Shown here: positions 30,758 to 39,612 of the stretch, piece after piece
Position numbering within the stretch: position 1 is the stretch's first letter
Layout: each line of letters begins with the position of its first letter
The notes under the pieces: generated by a model
Databases searched by the model: none
The model's input: only the letters and a program-made list of their open reading frames with translations
What the model was told of the DNA's origin: nothing
Assembly: GCA_937146765.1 (NCBI GenBank)
Contig: CAKZRP010000066.1
Location: 124,001-188,000 of the forward strand
Reading direction: 5' to 3'
Origin: an uncultured Paracoccaceae bacterium
Lineage (GTDB): Bacteria; Pseudomonadota; Alphaproteobacteria; Rhodobacterales; Rhodobacteraceae
Length of the DNA: 64,000 nt
Made by a program: the position numbers and the translations under genes

Positions 30758-32038
30758 ATGGCTTTGGACACGCAGGATGGCATCATGAGCTACGACGCGC
30801 CGCAGAAAGACCTCTATGAAATGGGGGAGATCCCCCCGATGGGCTACGTGCCGCAGAAGATGTACGCCTGGGCCATCCGCAAGGAACGCCATGGCGAGCC
30901 GAACACCGCGATGATGCAGGAAGTGGTCGACGTGCCGACAATCGACAGCAACGAGGTGCTGGTTCTGGTGATGGCGGCCGGCGTGAACTACAACGGCGTT
31001 TGGGCGGCCCTTGGTCAGCCGATCAGCCCGTTTGACGGTCACAAGGCGCCCTATCACATCGCCGGCTCCGATGCCTCGGGCATCGTTTGGGCGGTGGGCG
31101 ACAAGGTGACCCGCTGGAAAGTGGGCGACGAGGTGGTGATCCACTGCAATCAGGACGATGGCGACGACGAGGAATGCAACGGCGGCGATCCGATGTATTC
31201 CACCAGCCAGCGGATCTGGGGCTATGAGACACCGGATGGGTCCTTTGCCCAGTTCACCCGCGTGCAAAGCCAGCAGTTGATGCCGCGCCCCAAGCACCTG
31301 ACTTGGGAAGAGAGCGCCTGCTACACTCTGACACTGGCCACCGCCTATCGGATGCTGTTTGGTCACGAGCCGCATGACCTCAAGCCGGGTCAGAACGTGC
31401 TGGTCTGGGGCGCCTCGGGCGGGCTGGGCTCCTATGCGATCCAGCTGATCAATACGGCGGGCGCCAATGCCATCGGGGTGATCTCGGACGAGAGCAAGAG
31501 AGACTTCGTGATGTCGCTGGGCGCCAAGGGCGTTCTGAACCGCAAGGACTTCAAATGCTGGGGGCAATTGCCGACCGTGAACACGCCGGAATATGCCGCG
31601 TGGTTCGCTGAGGCGCGCAAGTTCGGCAAGGCGATCTGGGACATCACCGGCAAGGGCAACAACGTCGATATGGTGTTTGAACACCCCGGTGAGGCGACCT
31701 TTCCCGTCTCCACCTTTGTGGTGAAGAAGGGCGGCATGGTGGTGATCTGCGCCGGCACCTCCGGGTTCAACTGCACCTTTGACGTGCGCTACATGTGGAT
31801 GCACCAGAAGCGCTTGCAGGGCTCGCACTTTGCCCATCTGAAGCAGGCCTCGGCCGCCAACAAGCTGATGATCGAGCGCCGTCTGGATCCCTGCATGTCC
31901 GAGGTCTTCCCTTGGGCGGACCTGCCGGAGGCGCATATGAAGATGCTGCGCAACGAGCATAAGCCGGGCAATATGTCCGTCCTCGTGCAGGCGCCGCGTA
32001 CCGGTCTGCGCACGCTCGAAGAGGTCGTGCACGGCTGA
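30758..32038 (+). CDS. ccr: Crotonyl-CoA carboxylase/reductase
   Basis: 426-residue NADPH-dependent reductive carboxylase of the MDR family, making ethylmalonyl-CoA from crotonyl-CoA and CO2. The N-terminus KDLYEMGEIPPMGYVP is typical. The NADPH motif GASGGLGSYAIQ and HPGEATFPVSTFVVKKGGMVVICAGT are conserved, and MWMHQKRLQGSHF is a hallmark of Ccr. Start ATG 30758 has GGGAGG 6 bases upstream. A strong terminator follows. Together with ecm, mch and mcl2 in the window, it marks an ethylmalonyl-CoA pathway. Confidence 0.96.
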   Translation: MALDTQDGIMSYDAPQKDLYEMGEIPPMGYVPQKMYAWAIRKERHGEPNTAMMQEVVDVPTIDSNEVLVLVMAAGVNYNGVWAALGQPISPFDGHKAPYHIAGSDASGIVWAVGDKVTRWKVGDEVVIHCNQDDGDDEECNGGDPMYSTSQRIWGYETPDGSFAQFTRVQSQQLMPRPKHLTWEESACYTLTLATAYRMLFGHEPHDLKPGQNVLVWGASGGLGSYAIQLINTAGANAIGVISDESKRDFVMSLGAKGVLNRKDFKCWGQLPTVNTPEYAAWFAEARKFGKAIWDITGKGNNVDMVFEHPGEATFPVSTFVVKKGGMVVICAGTSGFNCTFDVRYMWMHQKRLQGSHFAHLKQASAANKLMIERRLDPCMSEVFPWADLPEAHMKMLRNEHKPGNMSVLVQAPRTGLRTLEEVVHG

Positions 32039-32092
32039 GATACCCCAAAGCTCTCTGTCTCGGGTCCTGACCTCGGGCAGCGGAGTCATCTG

Positions 32093-32123
32093 CACCCGGT
32101 CGCATAGCGGCCGGGTGTTTTTT
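32093..32123 (+). terminator. Intrinsic terminator of ccr
   Basis: An 11-bp stem (32093-32103 with 32107-32117, loop ATA, one T-G wobble) is followed by TTTTTT. Confidence 0.9.
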
Positions 32124-32420
32124 ATCACTTTTGACAGGAGAGCGGCTGGTCAGCCACGTCGGTCCTGCGCTACCAATATGGGTGAGAGGCGGATTCGTCT
32201 TTCAACTTTTAGATGAACAGCATTTTCGATGTGTGTTCTCACCTATTGGAATGGTTCGCGCCGGGACGGGCGCTCTATAGTGGCAAGACCGGTCTTTGCA
32301 TGGCTCGGGACCTTGGCTGTGTGCCGGTCCGAGGGGGGGGCGATCATCCGGGTATCAGGACGCGCCCGGTGGCAGGGTCCGCCGGATCCGGGATTTCAGG
32401 GATCCGGTTTTTCCGCAGCA
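32124..32420. other. Upstream region of the LuxR-type gene
   Basis: About 300 bases. It contains a 12-bp palindrome GGCTGGTCAGCC at 32144-32155, just after a TTGACA-like hexamer (32132-32137). No gene is supported, though open frames run through it in the luxR frame. Confidence 0.4.
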
Positions 32421-33164
32421 ATGCGGACTGTGAGTAGTGAACGAATGTTGAGACGTCAGACCCTGAACGCCATCCTCGAGATGATCGAGATGGCGACCAA
32501 CCTCGAAGAGGTGGCCGAGGTGCTGTTGCGGTTTCGCGACCTGCTGGCGGTGGAGCATGTGATCTACCGCTGGGTGGACCGCGCCGGCAGCATCAGCGGC
32601 TGTTCCACGCTGCCGACCGCCTGGCAGGACCGATACGCCGCCATGGGCTATCATCGGATCGATCCGGTGGTGATCGGCTGTTACACGGCGTTTCACCCGG
32701 TCGATTGGCGCGATCTTGACTGGTCCTCGCGGCTGGCCTCGGCCTTTCGCAAGGACTCGCTGGCCTTTGGCGTCGGCTCGCAGGGGTTCAGCGTGCCGGT
32801 GCGGGGGCCGAACGGGCAATATGCGGTCTTCAGCGTCACCCAGACCTGCGATGGCGAGGCCTGGGACAGGTTCACCCGCAAGAATGGCCGCGACCTGATC
32901 CTGGTGGCCCATTACGTCAACCGCCGGGCGCTGGATTTCGAGATGTCGTTTTATCCGCTGCCGGAACAGCCGCTGTCGATGCGCGAGACCGAGGCGATTG
33001 CGCTTCTGGCCGAGGGGCACAGCCGCGCCCGCGTGGCCGAGATGCTGGAGATTTCCGAACATACGCTCCGGGTCTATATCGAGGGGGCGCGCGGCAAGTT
33101 GCAGGCGCAGAACACCACCCATGCGGTGGCCCGCGCGGTGGCGATCGGGCTGATTTCGCTCTGA
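32421..33164 (+). CDS. LuxR-type transcriptional regulator with complete AHL-binding residues
   Basis: 247 residues from ATG 32421; an alternative ATG at 32445 would give 239. N-terminal autoinducer-binding domain (about 20-170) and C-terminal LuxR helix-turn-helix (LSMRETEAIALLAEGHSRARVAEMLEISEHTLRVYI). The five conserved acyl-homoserine-lactone contacts of the family are all present at the right spacing: Trp and Tyr in AWQDRY, Asp-Pro in RIDPVV and Trp in VDWRD. No luxI gene is in the window, so it is an orphan or solo receptor here; a partner could lie elsewhere. Confidence 0.88.
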   Translation: MRTVSSERMLRRQTLNAILEMIEMATNLEEVAEVLLRFRDLLAVEHVIYRWVDRAGSISGCSTLPTAWQDRYAAMGYHRIDPVVIGCYTAFHPVDWRDLDWSSRLASAFRKDSLAFGVGSQGFSVPVRGPNGQYAVFSVTQTCDGEAWDRFTRKNGRDLILVAHYVNRRALDFEMSFYPLPEQPLSMRETEAIALLAEGHSRARVAEMLEISEHTLRVYIEGARGKLQAQNTTHAVARAVAIGLISL

Positions 33165-33217
33165 CCGCGTGGCGCTTGCCACTGGTGCCTTTTCGCGCCC
33201 CGCTATAGGGTCGCGCC

Positions 33218-34762
33218 ATGACAGAGACAGCCGCCCTCCAACTCTCCGACGATCAGGCCCATGCCTTTGATGCGCTGACAGAACAGCTGCGTCAGGCGGG
33301 GATCGACCTCGGCGAGGAGCTTTTGCATCCGCCGCGCGGTGACACCGGCGTCTCGGCGGTGATCGGCAAGGCCGGATCGGGCAAGACGCTCTTGCTGGCG
33401 GAGTTCTACAAGGCCCTGGCGGCGGCGGGGGTCGAGGTGGTCTCGGGCGATTACGAGAGCCGCAAGAAGAGCGAGGACAAGCGCACGCTGGCGATCCTCG
33501 CGCCCACCAACAAGGCGGCGAGCGTGCTGCGTCTGCGCGGGGTGCCCGCGACCACCATTCACCGCATTCTCTATACCCCCGTCTATGACCCGGAGTTCGA
33601 GCGCATCGCCGAATGGCTGGCGGGCGAGGGGGATCAGCCCTCGATCGAAGGGCTGACCGAAGAGGCACTGGCCCGCGCGCAGGCCTTTTACGAGAAGAAC
33701 AAGTCGATGCCCGGTGCCTTGGCGGCGGCAGGGCTACGCGGCTCGGATTTCATCACCGGCTGGAAGCGGCGCGAGGAGCCTTTGGACATCGGCTTTGTCG
33801 ATGAGGCCTCGATGCTGGACAATCGCCAGTTCGAGGACCTGAAGGAGATTTTCCCGACGCTGGTGCTGTTTGGCGATCCGGCCCAGTTGGCGCCGGTGAA
33901 CCAGTCCGGCTCGATGGTGTTTGAGGACCTGCCGGAGGAGCGCAAGCTGATCCTCAACCGCATTCACCGGCAAGAGGCGGACAACCCCATTCTCGACCTC
34001 GCCCATGCGTTGGCGGATCCCCAGCTGGGGTTCGAGCAGTTCGAACGGATGGTGGAGGACATCGCCCGCCGCGACGAGCGGGTGGTCTGGGGCCAAAGGG
34101 TTGAGGTCGACCTGATGGCGCGCTCGCCGGTGCTGGTCTGGCGCAACAACACCCGCATTCGCCTCATCAATGCCTTTCGCGCGGTGCATGGCGCGCCAGA
34201 GGATGAGCTCTTGGCCGGCGAGCCGCTGATCTGCGACGGGCTGGAGCTTCCCTTGAAGCACCGCAAGAAGCGCCTCGATCTGGAGGCGCGCGGGCTCATC
34301 AAGGGCGCGCAGGTGATCTATCTCGGGCCCGGTCGCAAGCCCGGGTTTTCGCGGCTGCATGTGATGGGGGCGGAGGATCCGCAGGTCTCTGCCGCCTCGA
34401 TCGTGAAGATCGAGAAGCCCGATGAGGAAGAGCCGTTTATCCCATTCGCCGCCCGGATGGGGGCGACCTTCCTGCATGGGGCGGCGGTGACGATCCATAA
34501 GGCGCAGGGCTCGCAATGGGAGACGGCGCAGGTCTTTGCCCCCGATATTTACGCCGCCGCCCGAATGGGGCGGGTGGAGGCGGGTCAGCCCCTGTGGAAG
34601 CGACTGGCCTATGTGGCGATCACCCGCGCGCAGGAGCGGCTGATCTGGGTGGTGCGCAATCGGCTGTCGAAACCCGGTGGGCCGCTGCCGATTGACGATT
34701 TGCGGGCGGCGCCGGCCGCTTCGCTCACCTTGGAAATGCAGGAAGAGGAGCCGAGCCTATGA
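33218..34762 (+). CDS. RecD-like ATP-dependent helicase
   Basis: 514-residue superfamily 1 helicase. Walker A GKAGSGKT (about residue 48), LAPTNKAA, Walker B FVDEAS with GDPAQLAPV, and the C-terminal VTIHKAQGSQW and YVAITRAQERL motifs are all present. It resembles short RecD2-type or Dda-like helicases that unwind DNA 5' to 3'. No recBC genes are nearby. It overlaps the following SDR gene by 4 bases (ATGA). Confidence 0.9.
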   Translation: MTETAALQLSDDQAHAFDALTEQLRQAGIDLGEELLHPPRGDTGVSAVIGKAGSGKTLLLAEFYKALAAAGVEVVSGDYESRKKSEDKRTLAILAPTNKAASVLRLRGVPATTIHRILYTPVYDPEFERIAEWLAGEGDQPSIEGLTEEALARAQAFYEKNKSMPGALAAAGLRGSDFITGWKRREEPLDIGFVDEASMLDNRQFEDLKEIFPTLVLFGDPAQLAPVNQSGSMVFEDLPEERKLILNRIHRQEADNPILDLAHALADPQLGFEQFERMVEDIARRDERVVWGQRVEVDLMARSPVLVWRNNTRIRLINAFRAVHGAPEDELLAGEPLICDGLELPLKHRKKRLDLEARGLIKGAQVIYLGPGRKPGFSRLHVMGAEDPQVSAASIVKIEKPDEEEPFIPFAARMGATFLHGAAVTIHKAQGSQWETAQVFAPDIYAAARMGRVEAGQPLWKRLAYVAITRAQERLIWVVRNRLSKPGGPLPIDDLRAAPAASLTLEMQEEEPSL

Positions 34763-35496
34763 CCCGATCTATCCTTGTGACCGGCGCCAGCTCTGGCATC
34801 GGCCGGGCGGTGGCGGAGCTGTTCCTCGCGCGCGGCTGGACGGTCGGCCTCCTGGCACGGCGCGCGGAGGTGCTCTCGGAGATCGCGGAGGGTCACCGCC
34901 GTGCCACCGTGCTGCCGGCGGATGTCACCGACCCATCGGCGGTGGAGGCGGCCTTTGACCACTTCTGCGTCGAGGCCGGGCGGCTGGATGTCCTGTTCAA
35001 CAATGCAGGCATCTTCACCTCTCCCGGCACCATCGACGAGATCGCGCTTGAGGACTGGTATGCCTCGGTCAATGTGAACCTCACCGGCATGTTCCTCTGT
35101 GCCCGCGCCGCCTTTGCCCGGATGCGCCATCAGGACCCGCGCGGCGGGCGGATCATCAACAATGGCTCCATCGCGGCCCATGTGCCGCGGCCCAATTCGG
35201 CGCCCTATGCGGCGACCAAATCGGCGATCACCGGCCTTACCAAATCCATCTCGCTGGACGGGCGCGCCTTTGACATTGCCTGCGGGCAGATCGACATCGG
35301 CAATGCGCGCACACCGATGGTGGAGGATCTGGCCCATAGCCATGCAGAGGCCCACCCGGACGCGCCGCCGATGGAGAGTTTCGACGTGGCAGATGCGGCG
35401 CGCTCGGTGCTGCATATGGCGGAGCTGCCGCTGGAGGCCAATGTGCAGTTCATGACGGTGATGGCGACCAAGATGCCCTATATCGGCCGCGGCTGA
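34759..35496 (+). CDS. Short-chain dehydrogenase/reductase
   Basis: 245-residue classical SDR: cofactor-binding TGASSGIGRA (residues about 7-16), NNAGIF, catalytic Ser in NNGSIA and YxxxK in YAATK. The substrate is unknown. Overlaps the helicase gene by ATGA, indicating translational coupling. Confidence 0.88.
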   Translation: MTRSILVTGASSGIGRAVAELFLARGWTVGLLARRAEVLSEIAEGHRRATVLPADVTDPSAVEAAFDHFCVEAGRLDVLFNNAGIFTSPGTIDEIALEDWYASVNVNLTGMFLCARAAFARMRHQDPRGGRIINNGSIAAHVPRPNSAPYAATKSAITGLTKSISLDGRAFDIACGQIDIGNARTPMVEDLAHSHAEAHPDAPPMESFDVADAARSVLHMAELPLEANVQFMTVMATKMPYIGRG

Positions 35497-35618
35497 GGGG
35501 CCGGACGGGAAGGCGGGGGGCGCCCGCCGATGGGCCCGGCGCGGGCTTGCGCCCACGCGGGGGCCGCTCGTCGGGCCGGGCGCCGCCCCTTGCGGGTCGG
35601 CGCGGTCGCGCTCCGCCC

Positions 35619-36407
35619 TTAGCGGTCGCGCAGCATCTGGAACAGGGCTGCCGCTCCCCAGCCGGAGACCACCGCGATGAACAGGGCCAGAAGGCCATAG
35701 AGAGGTGGATGGTCGCGCGAGAGGGTGAACAGGAACCGTTCCAGCCCGACCTTGTTCACCTCGATCACCGTTTCGTATTGCGACACCACCTCGCCGCCGC
35801 GGGTGAGGAAGATCCGGGTCAGGTATTCGCCTTCGATCAGATCCGCAGGCATCCGCATGGCGGTGCGGAACAGGGTCTGTTCGTCCAGCGCCACGGTCTG
35901 TTCCTGCAGGCTGTAAAAGCCGCGGGCCTCGCGGATCCGCATCAACGCCTCGGTGAAGTCCTGCGCCCCTTCGATCCTTGCCCCGACCGAGCGGATGGCG
36001 CGGCCGATGGAGATCTTATGGCGCAGGTCCTCGGTGTCGCTCAGCACCTCGTCAAAGGGACCGGTGGTGGCCACTGCGTAGAAACTGGGGGCGGAATCGA
36101 CGGCGACGCTGTCCTTGTTCACCCAGATGCCGAAGTCGCGTTCCTTGCGGCGCACCATCACCGGTGCCTTGGGGCCGGAAACGGTGACCACCACCTCGAG
36201 CGGGGCTTCGGTGGGAATCGGGCTTTCGCGTTTCACCGCGCCGAAGATCAGGATCTCGGATCCGTCAAAGGTGGCGGTGATCGCCACGCGGTCATGGCTG
36301 AGGCCAAGCACCACCTGTTCGGCCGCGGCGGGGCTGGCGATCCAGAGGCTGCAGCAGAGGCTGGCCAGCAGCGTCCGAAGCCGGGAAGAGAGCGTGGGCC
36401 GTCTCAT
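35619..36407 (-). CDS. TIGR02186 family membrane-anchored protein
   Basis: 262 residues. N-terminal signal (RTLLASLCCSLWIASPAAAEQ) and a C-terminal transmembrane helix near 235-255, so a periplasmic domain anchored in the inner membrane, as in TIGR02186 proteins. The start MRRPTLSS overlaps the end of the upstream TSUP gene by 4 bases (ATGA), so the two are coupled. This pairing is common around sulfur metabolism; function is unproven. Confidence 0.85.
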   Translation of the reverse strand: MRRPTLSSRLRTLLASLCCSLWIASPAAAEQVVLGLSHDRVAITATFDGSEILIFGAVKRESPIPTEAPLEVVVTVSGPKAPVMVRRKERDFGIWVNKDSVAVDSAPSFYAVATTGPFDEVLSDTEDLRHKISIGRAIRSVGARIEGAQDFTEALMRIREARGFYSLQEQTVALDEQTLFRTAMRMPADLIEGEYLTRIFLTRGGEVVSQYETVIEVNKVGLERFLFTLSRDHPPLYGLLALFIAVVSGWGAAALFQMLRDR

Positions 36408-37327
36408 TGGGCTGCCTTCCGGATGGTGCTGAGCGAATAGATCTCGCTGGGTTGCAACAGGAGATCGAGGGCCAGCTTGCCGCAAACCAGCAGCACAAGG
36501 AGAGCGAGCAGGATGCGCAGTTGCTCGGCCTTCAGCAGGGTGCCGATGCGGGTGCCGAATTGCGCCCCCACCACGCCGCCGACCAGAAGGAGGAAGGCCA
36601 GAACGATATCCACGGTCTGGTTGGTGATCGCATGCATCATGGTGGTGGCGGCGGTGACGAGGATGATCTGGAACAGCGAGGTGCCCACCACCACCTTTGT
36701 CGGCATCCCGAGCAGGTAGATCATCGCCGGCACCATGATGAAGCCGCCGCCCACCCCCATCACCGCAGTGAGGATGCCGACAAAAACCCCCACCGCCACC
36801 GGCGGGATGATCGAGATGTAAAGGCCGGAGGTGCGAAAGCGCACCTTGAAGGGCAGGCTGTGGACCCAGCCGCGGTGATGCTTGCGCACCGGCGCGCCGC
36901 CGCGCCTGGACTTGCGCAGGGCGTTGAGGCTTTCGATGAACATCAGCGCGCCGACAATGCCGAGGAAAATGACGTAGCAGAGGGTCACGAAGAGGTCGAC
37001 CTGGCCCAGCGACTTCAGGTAGTTGAAGATCGCCACCCCCAGCGTCGCCCCGACCAGGCCGCCACCCTGCAACACCGCCCCCATCTTGATGTCCACCGTG
37101 CGGCGCCGCAGATGGGCCAGCACGCCGGAGACCGAGGAGGCCACGATCTGGTTTGCGCCGGTCGCCACCGCCACCGAGGGCGGGATGCCGATGAAGAACA
37201 ACAGGGGCGTGAGCAGGAAGCCTCCGCCGACGCCGAACATGCCGGAAAGCACGCCAACCATACCGCCGAGCCCGAGAACCACAAAGGCGTTCACGGCCAC
37301 TTCGGCGATGGGGAGATAGATGTTCAT
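36404..37327 (-). CDS. TSUP family (TauE/SafE) exporter
   Basis: 307-residue membrane protein with two TSUP repeats: GLGGMVGVLSGMFGVGGGFLLTPLLF and GVFVGILTAVMGVGGGFIMVPAM, each containing the family GVGGG motif. Probably exports sulfite or another organosulfur anion. Start MNIYLPIAEVAVNAF at 37327; upstream residues in the open frame are not supported. It is coupled with the TIGR02186 gene. Confidence 0.9.
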   Translation of the reverse strand: MNIYLPIAEVAVNAFVVLGLGGMVGVLSGMFGVGGGFLLTPLLFFIGIPPSVAVATGANQIVASSVSGVLAHLRRRTVDIKMGAVLQGGGLVGATLGVAIFNYLKSLGQVDLFVTLCYVIFLGIVGALMFIESLNALRKSRRGGAPVRKHHRGWVHSLPFKVRFRTSGLYISIIPPVAVGVFVGILTAVMGVGGGFIMVPAMIYLLGMPTKVVVGTSLFQIILVTAATTMMHAITNQTVDIVLAFLLLVGGVVGAQFGTRIGTLLKAEQLRILLALLVLLVCGKLALDLLLQPSEIYSLSTIRKAAQ

Positions 37328-37448
37328 ATCCCTGACTAGTCTTTTATTGGCTGATGGATCAATAAAAATGCTGCCCCGCAGCATGGTCTGGCTGGGGTTT
37401 TCAGAAACTGTAGATCAGCCGGATCGGGAAAGCGACTGCGATGCGCAG

Positions 37449-37485
37449 AAAAACGCCCCCGCGCTCAGCAAGTGAGGCGGGGGCG
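37449..37485 (-). terminator. Intrinsic terminator of the nucleoside ABC operon
   Basis: A 9-bp stem CGCCCCCGC (37454-37462) / GCGGGGGCG (37477-37485) is followed leftward by a run of five T (plus-strand A at 37449-37453). It lies 28 bases after the last permease gene. Confidence 0.88.
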
Positions 37486-37513
37486 CTACAGGCTTGGCTG
37501 GCAGAAGAGCGCT

Positions 37514-38521
37514 TTAGCGCTCTTTCACATAGGGTTCGCCCCCGGCGCGGGGCGGGATCGCCTTGCCCACAAACCCGGCGAGGATCACCACGGTCAGAAT
37601 ATAGGGCAGGGCGTCCATCAGCTGCACCGGCAGGGTAACGCCGCCGAGCTGCACGCTTTGGAAGCGAAGGGCGAGGGCCTGCAGCAGGCCGAACAGCAGA
37701 CAGGCGCTGAGCGCGTGCCAGGGACGCCATTTGGCGAAGATCAGCGCCGCGAGGGCGATATAGCCGCGCCCGGAGGTCATCTCCTTGACGAAACCTGCTT
37801 GCAGGCCGGTGGCCAGATAGGCGCCGGCGATACCGCAGAGCAACCCGCAGATGGCGATGGCTGCAAAGCGCAGGCGCACCACCGAAATGCCTGCCGTATC
37901 CACCGCCGCCGGGTTCTCGCCCACCGCGCGCAGGCGCAGGCCGAAGCGGGTGCGGAACAGCACCCACCAGGTGAGCGGAACCGCGAGGAGCGAAACATAG
38001 ACGAGGATGGAATGGCCGGAGATCAGCTCGGACCAGACCTGTTGCACCACATTGGCCTCGGCAATGAGCTGGCTCAGCGGGCGGCCGGCCTCGGCGGCCT
38101 CGGTCGGGCCGATGGCGAAGGGCAGTTCAACCCCGTTGAAGCGCGCCGTTTCCGTCAGCGAGGGGGTGCGGCCGCCCTGCTGGAACCAGCTTTGGGCGAT
38201 CAGCACCGTAAGGCCGGAGGCAAGGAAGTTGAGCGCCACGCCGGAGATGAGCTGGTTGCCGCGAAAGGTGATCGAGGCGAGGCCATGCAGGCCCGAGAGC
38301 GCCAGCGAGGCGGCGATGCCGCTCAGGAGGCCAAGCCAGACATTGCCGGTGATCGCCGCCACGGCAGCCGAGAAGAACGCCGCCATCAGCATCTTGCCCT
38401 CAAGGCCGATGTCGAAGATGCCCGCACGTTCCGAGAAGAGACCGGCCAGACAGGCCAGCAAGAGCGGGGTCGCCATCCGTACGGTGCTGTCGAGCACCTG
38501 GATCAGGGTCAGCATATCCAT
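37514..38521 (-). CDS. Nucleoside ABC transporter permease (second)
   Basis: 335-residue permease with about 8-9 hydrophobic segments, starting MDMLTLIQVLDSTVRMATPLLLACLAGLFSERAGIFDIGLEG; the ERAGIFDIGLEGKML signature is typical of the branched-chain/BMP-type permease family. The ATG overlaps the stop of the first permease (TGATG). An 18-base palindrome AGAGCGCTTTAGCGCTCT covers the stop region (37506-37523). It imports nucleosides with the neighbouring permease and ATPase. Confidence 0.9.
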   Translation of the reverse strand: MDMLTLIQVLDSTVRMATPLLLACLAGLFSERAGIFDIGLEGKMLMAAFFSAAVAAITGNVWLGLLSGIAASLALSGLHGLASITFRGNQLISGVALNFLASGLTVLIAQSWFQQGGRTPSLTETARFNGVELPFAIGPTEAAEAGRPLSQLIAEANVVQQVWSELISGHSILVYVSLLAVPLTWWVLFRTRFGLRLRAVGENPAAVDTAGISVVRLRFAAIAICGLLCGIAGAYLATGLQAGFVKEMTSGRGYIALAALIFAKWRPWHALSACLLFGLLQALALRFQSVQLGGVTLPVQLMDALPYILTVVILAGFVGKAIPPRAGGEPYVKER

Positions 38522-39612
38522 CAGGCGTTCTCCTTCCGGAAGGCGATGAAGATCTTCTCGAGCGGCATCCGCACCATATGGTCGAGCGCGCCGGTGAAGA
38601 GGATCACGAGGGCCTGGATGACCACGATCAGCTCCGACGGGATATTGGTCCACAGCGCCAGCTCGGCGCCGCCCTGATAGAGGAAGCCGAAGAGGATCGC
38701 GGCGAGGAAGACGCCAAAGGGATGGTTGCGGCCCATCAGCGCCACGGCGATGCCGATAAAGCCGGCCCCCTCGGTGGCATTGAGCACCAGACGCTCTGCC
38801 TCACCCATCACGTTGTTGATCGCCATCAGACCGCAGAGCGCGCCGGAGATCAGCATGGTGATCATCACCGTGCGCACCGGCGAGATGCCGGCATAGACCG
38901 CGCCGCGTTCGGATTTGCCGAGCGCGCGGATCTCGTGACCGAGCGGCGTGTGCCAGATCAGGCCCCAGATCAGCACGCAGGCGGCAATGCCGACAAAGAG
39001 CGTCACGTTGGCAGGTGTATTGGTGAACTCGATCCCGAGGGGGGCAAGCATCTCGCTGAGCGAGGGCAGCTGGGTGCTCTCGGGGAATTTCGCGGTGGCA
39101 GGATCCATCGCGCCCTTGGGTTTCAGGGCATTGACCAGCATGTAGTTCAGCACCGCCGCGGCGATGAAGTTGAACATGATGGTGGTGATGACGATATGGC
39201 TGCCGCGTTTGGCCTGCAGATAGGCGGGGATCGCGGCCCAAGCGGCCCCGAAGAGGCCCGCGCCCAAGGCGGCCACGACCAGCGCGATCGTCCAATGCGG
39301 GAAGGGGATGTAGAGGCAGACGAGGGCGAGGCCCAGTCCGCCGATCATCGCCTGACCCTCACCGCCGATGTTGAACAGGCCCGCATGGGCGGCAATCGCC
39401 ACCGCAAGCCCGGTGAAGAGGAAGTTGGTGGCATAATAGAGCGTATAGCCCCAGCCATAGGTCGACCCCAGCGCGCCATTGACCATCAGGGTCAGCGCCT
39501 CGGTCGGGCTTTCGCCGATGAAGAGGATCACCAGCGCGGAAATGATCGCGGCCAGAAAGAGGCTGATCACCGGGATCAGCACCACATCGGCCCATTTTGG
39601 CATTTTTTCCAT
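38521..39612 (-). CDS. Nucleoside ABC transporter permease (first)
   Basis: 363-residue permease starting MEKMPKWADVVLIPV, with multiple membrane segments and the AAHAGLFNIGGEGQAMIGG signature of BMP-type ABC permeases. It follows the ATPase directly (stop at 39613) and overlaps the next permease. Confidence 0.9.
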   Translation of the reverse strand: MEKMPKWADVVLIPVISLFLAAIISALVILFIGESPTEALTLMVNGALGSTYGWGYTLYYATNFLFTGLAVAIAAHAGLFNIGGEGQAMIGGLGLALVCLYIPFPHWTIALVVAALGAGLFGAAWAAIPAYLQAKRGSHIVITTIMFNFIAAAVLNYMLVNALKPKGAMDPATAKFPESTQLPSLSEMLAPLGIEFTNTPANVTLFVGIAACVLIWGLIWHTPLGHEIRALGKSERGAVYAGISPVRTVMITMLISGALCGLMAINNVMGEAERLVLNATEGAGFIGIAVALMGRNHPFGVFLAAILFGFLYQGGAELALWTNIPSELIVVIQALVILFTGALDHMVRMPLEKIFIAFRKENA

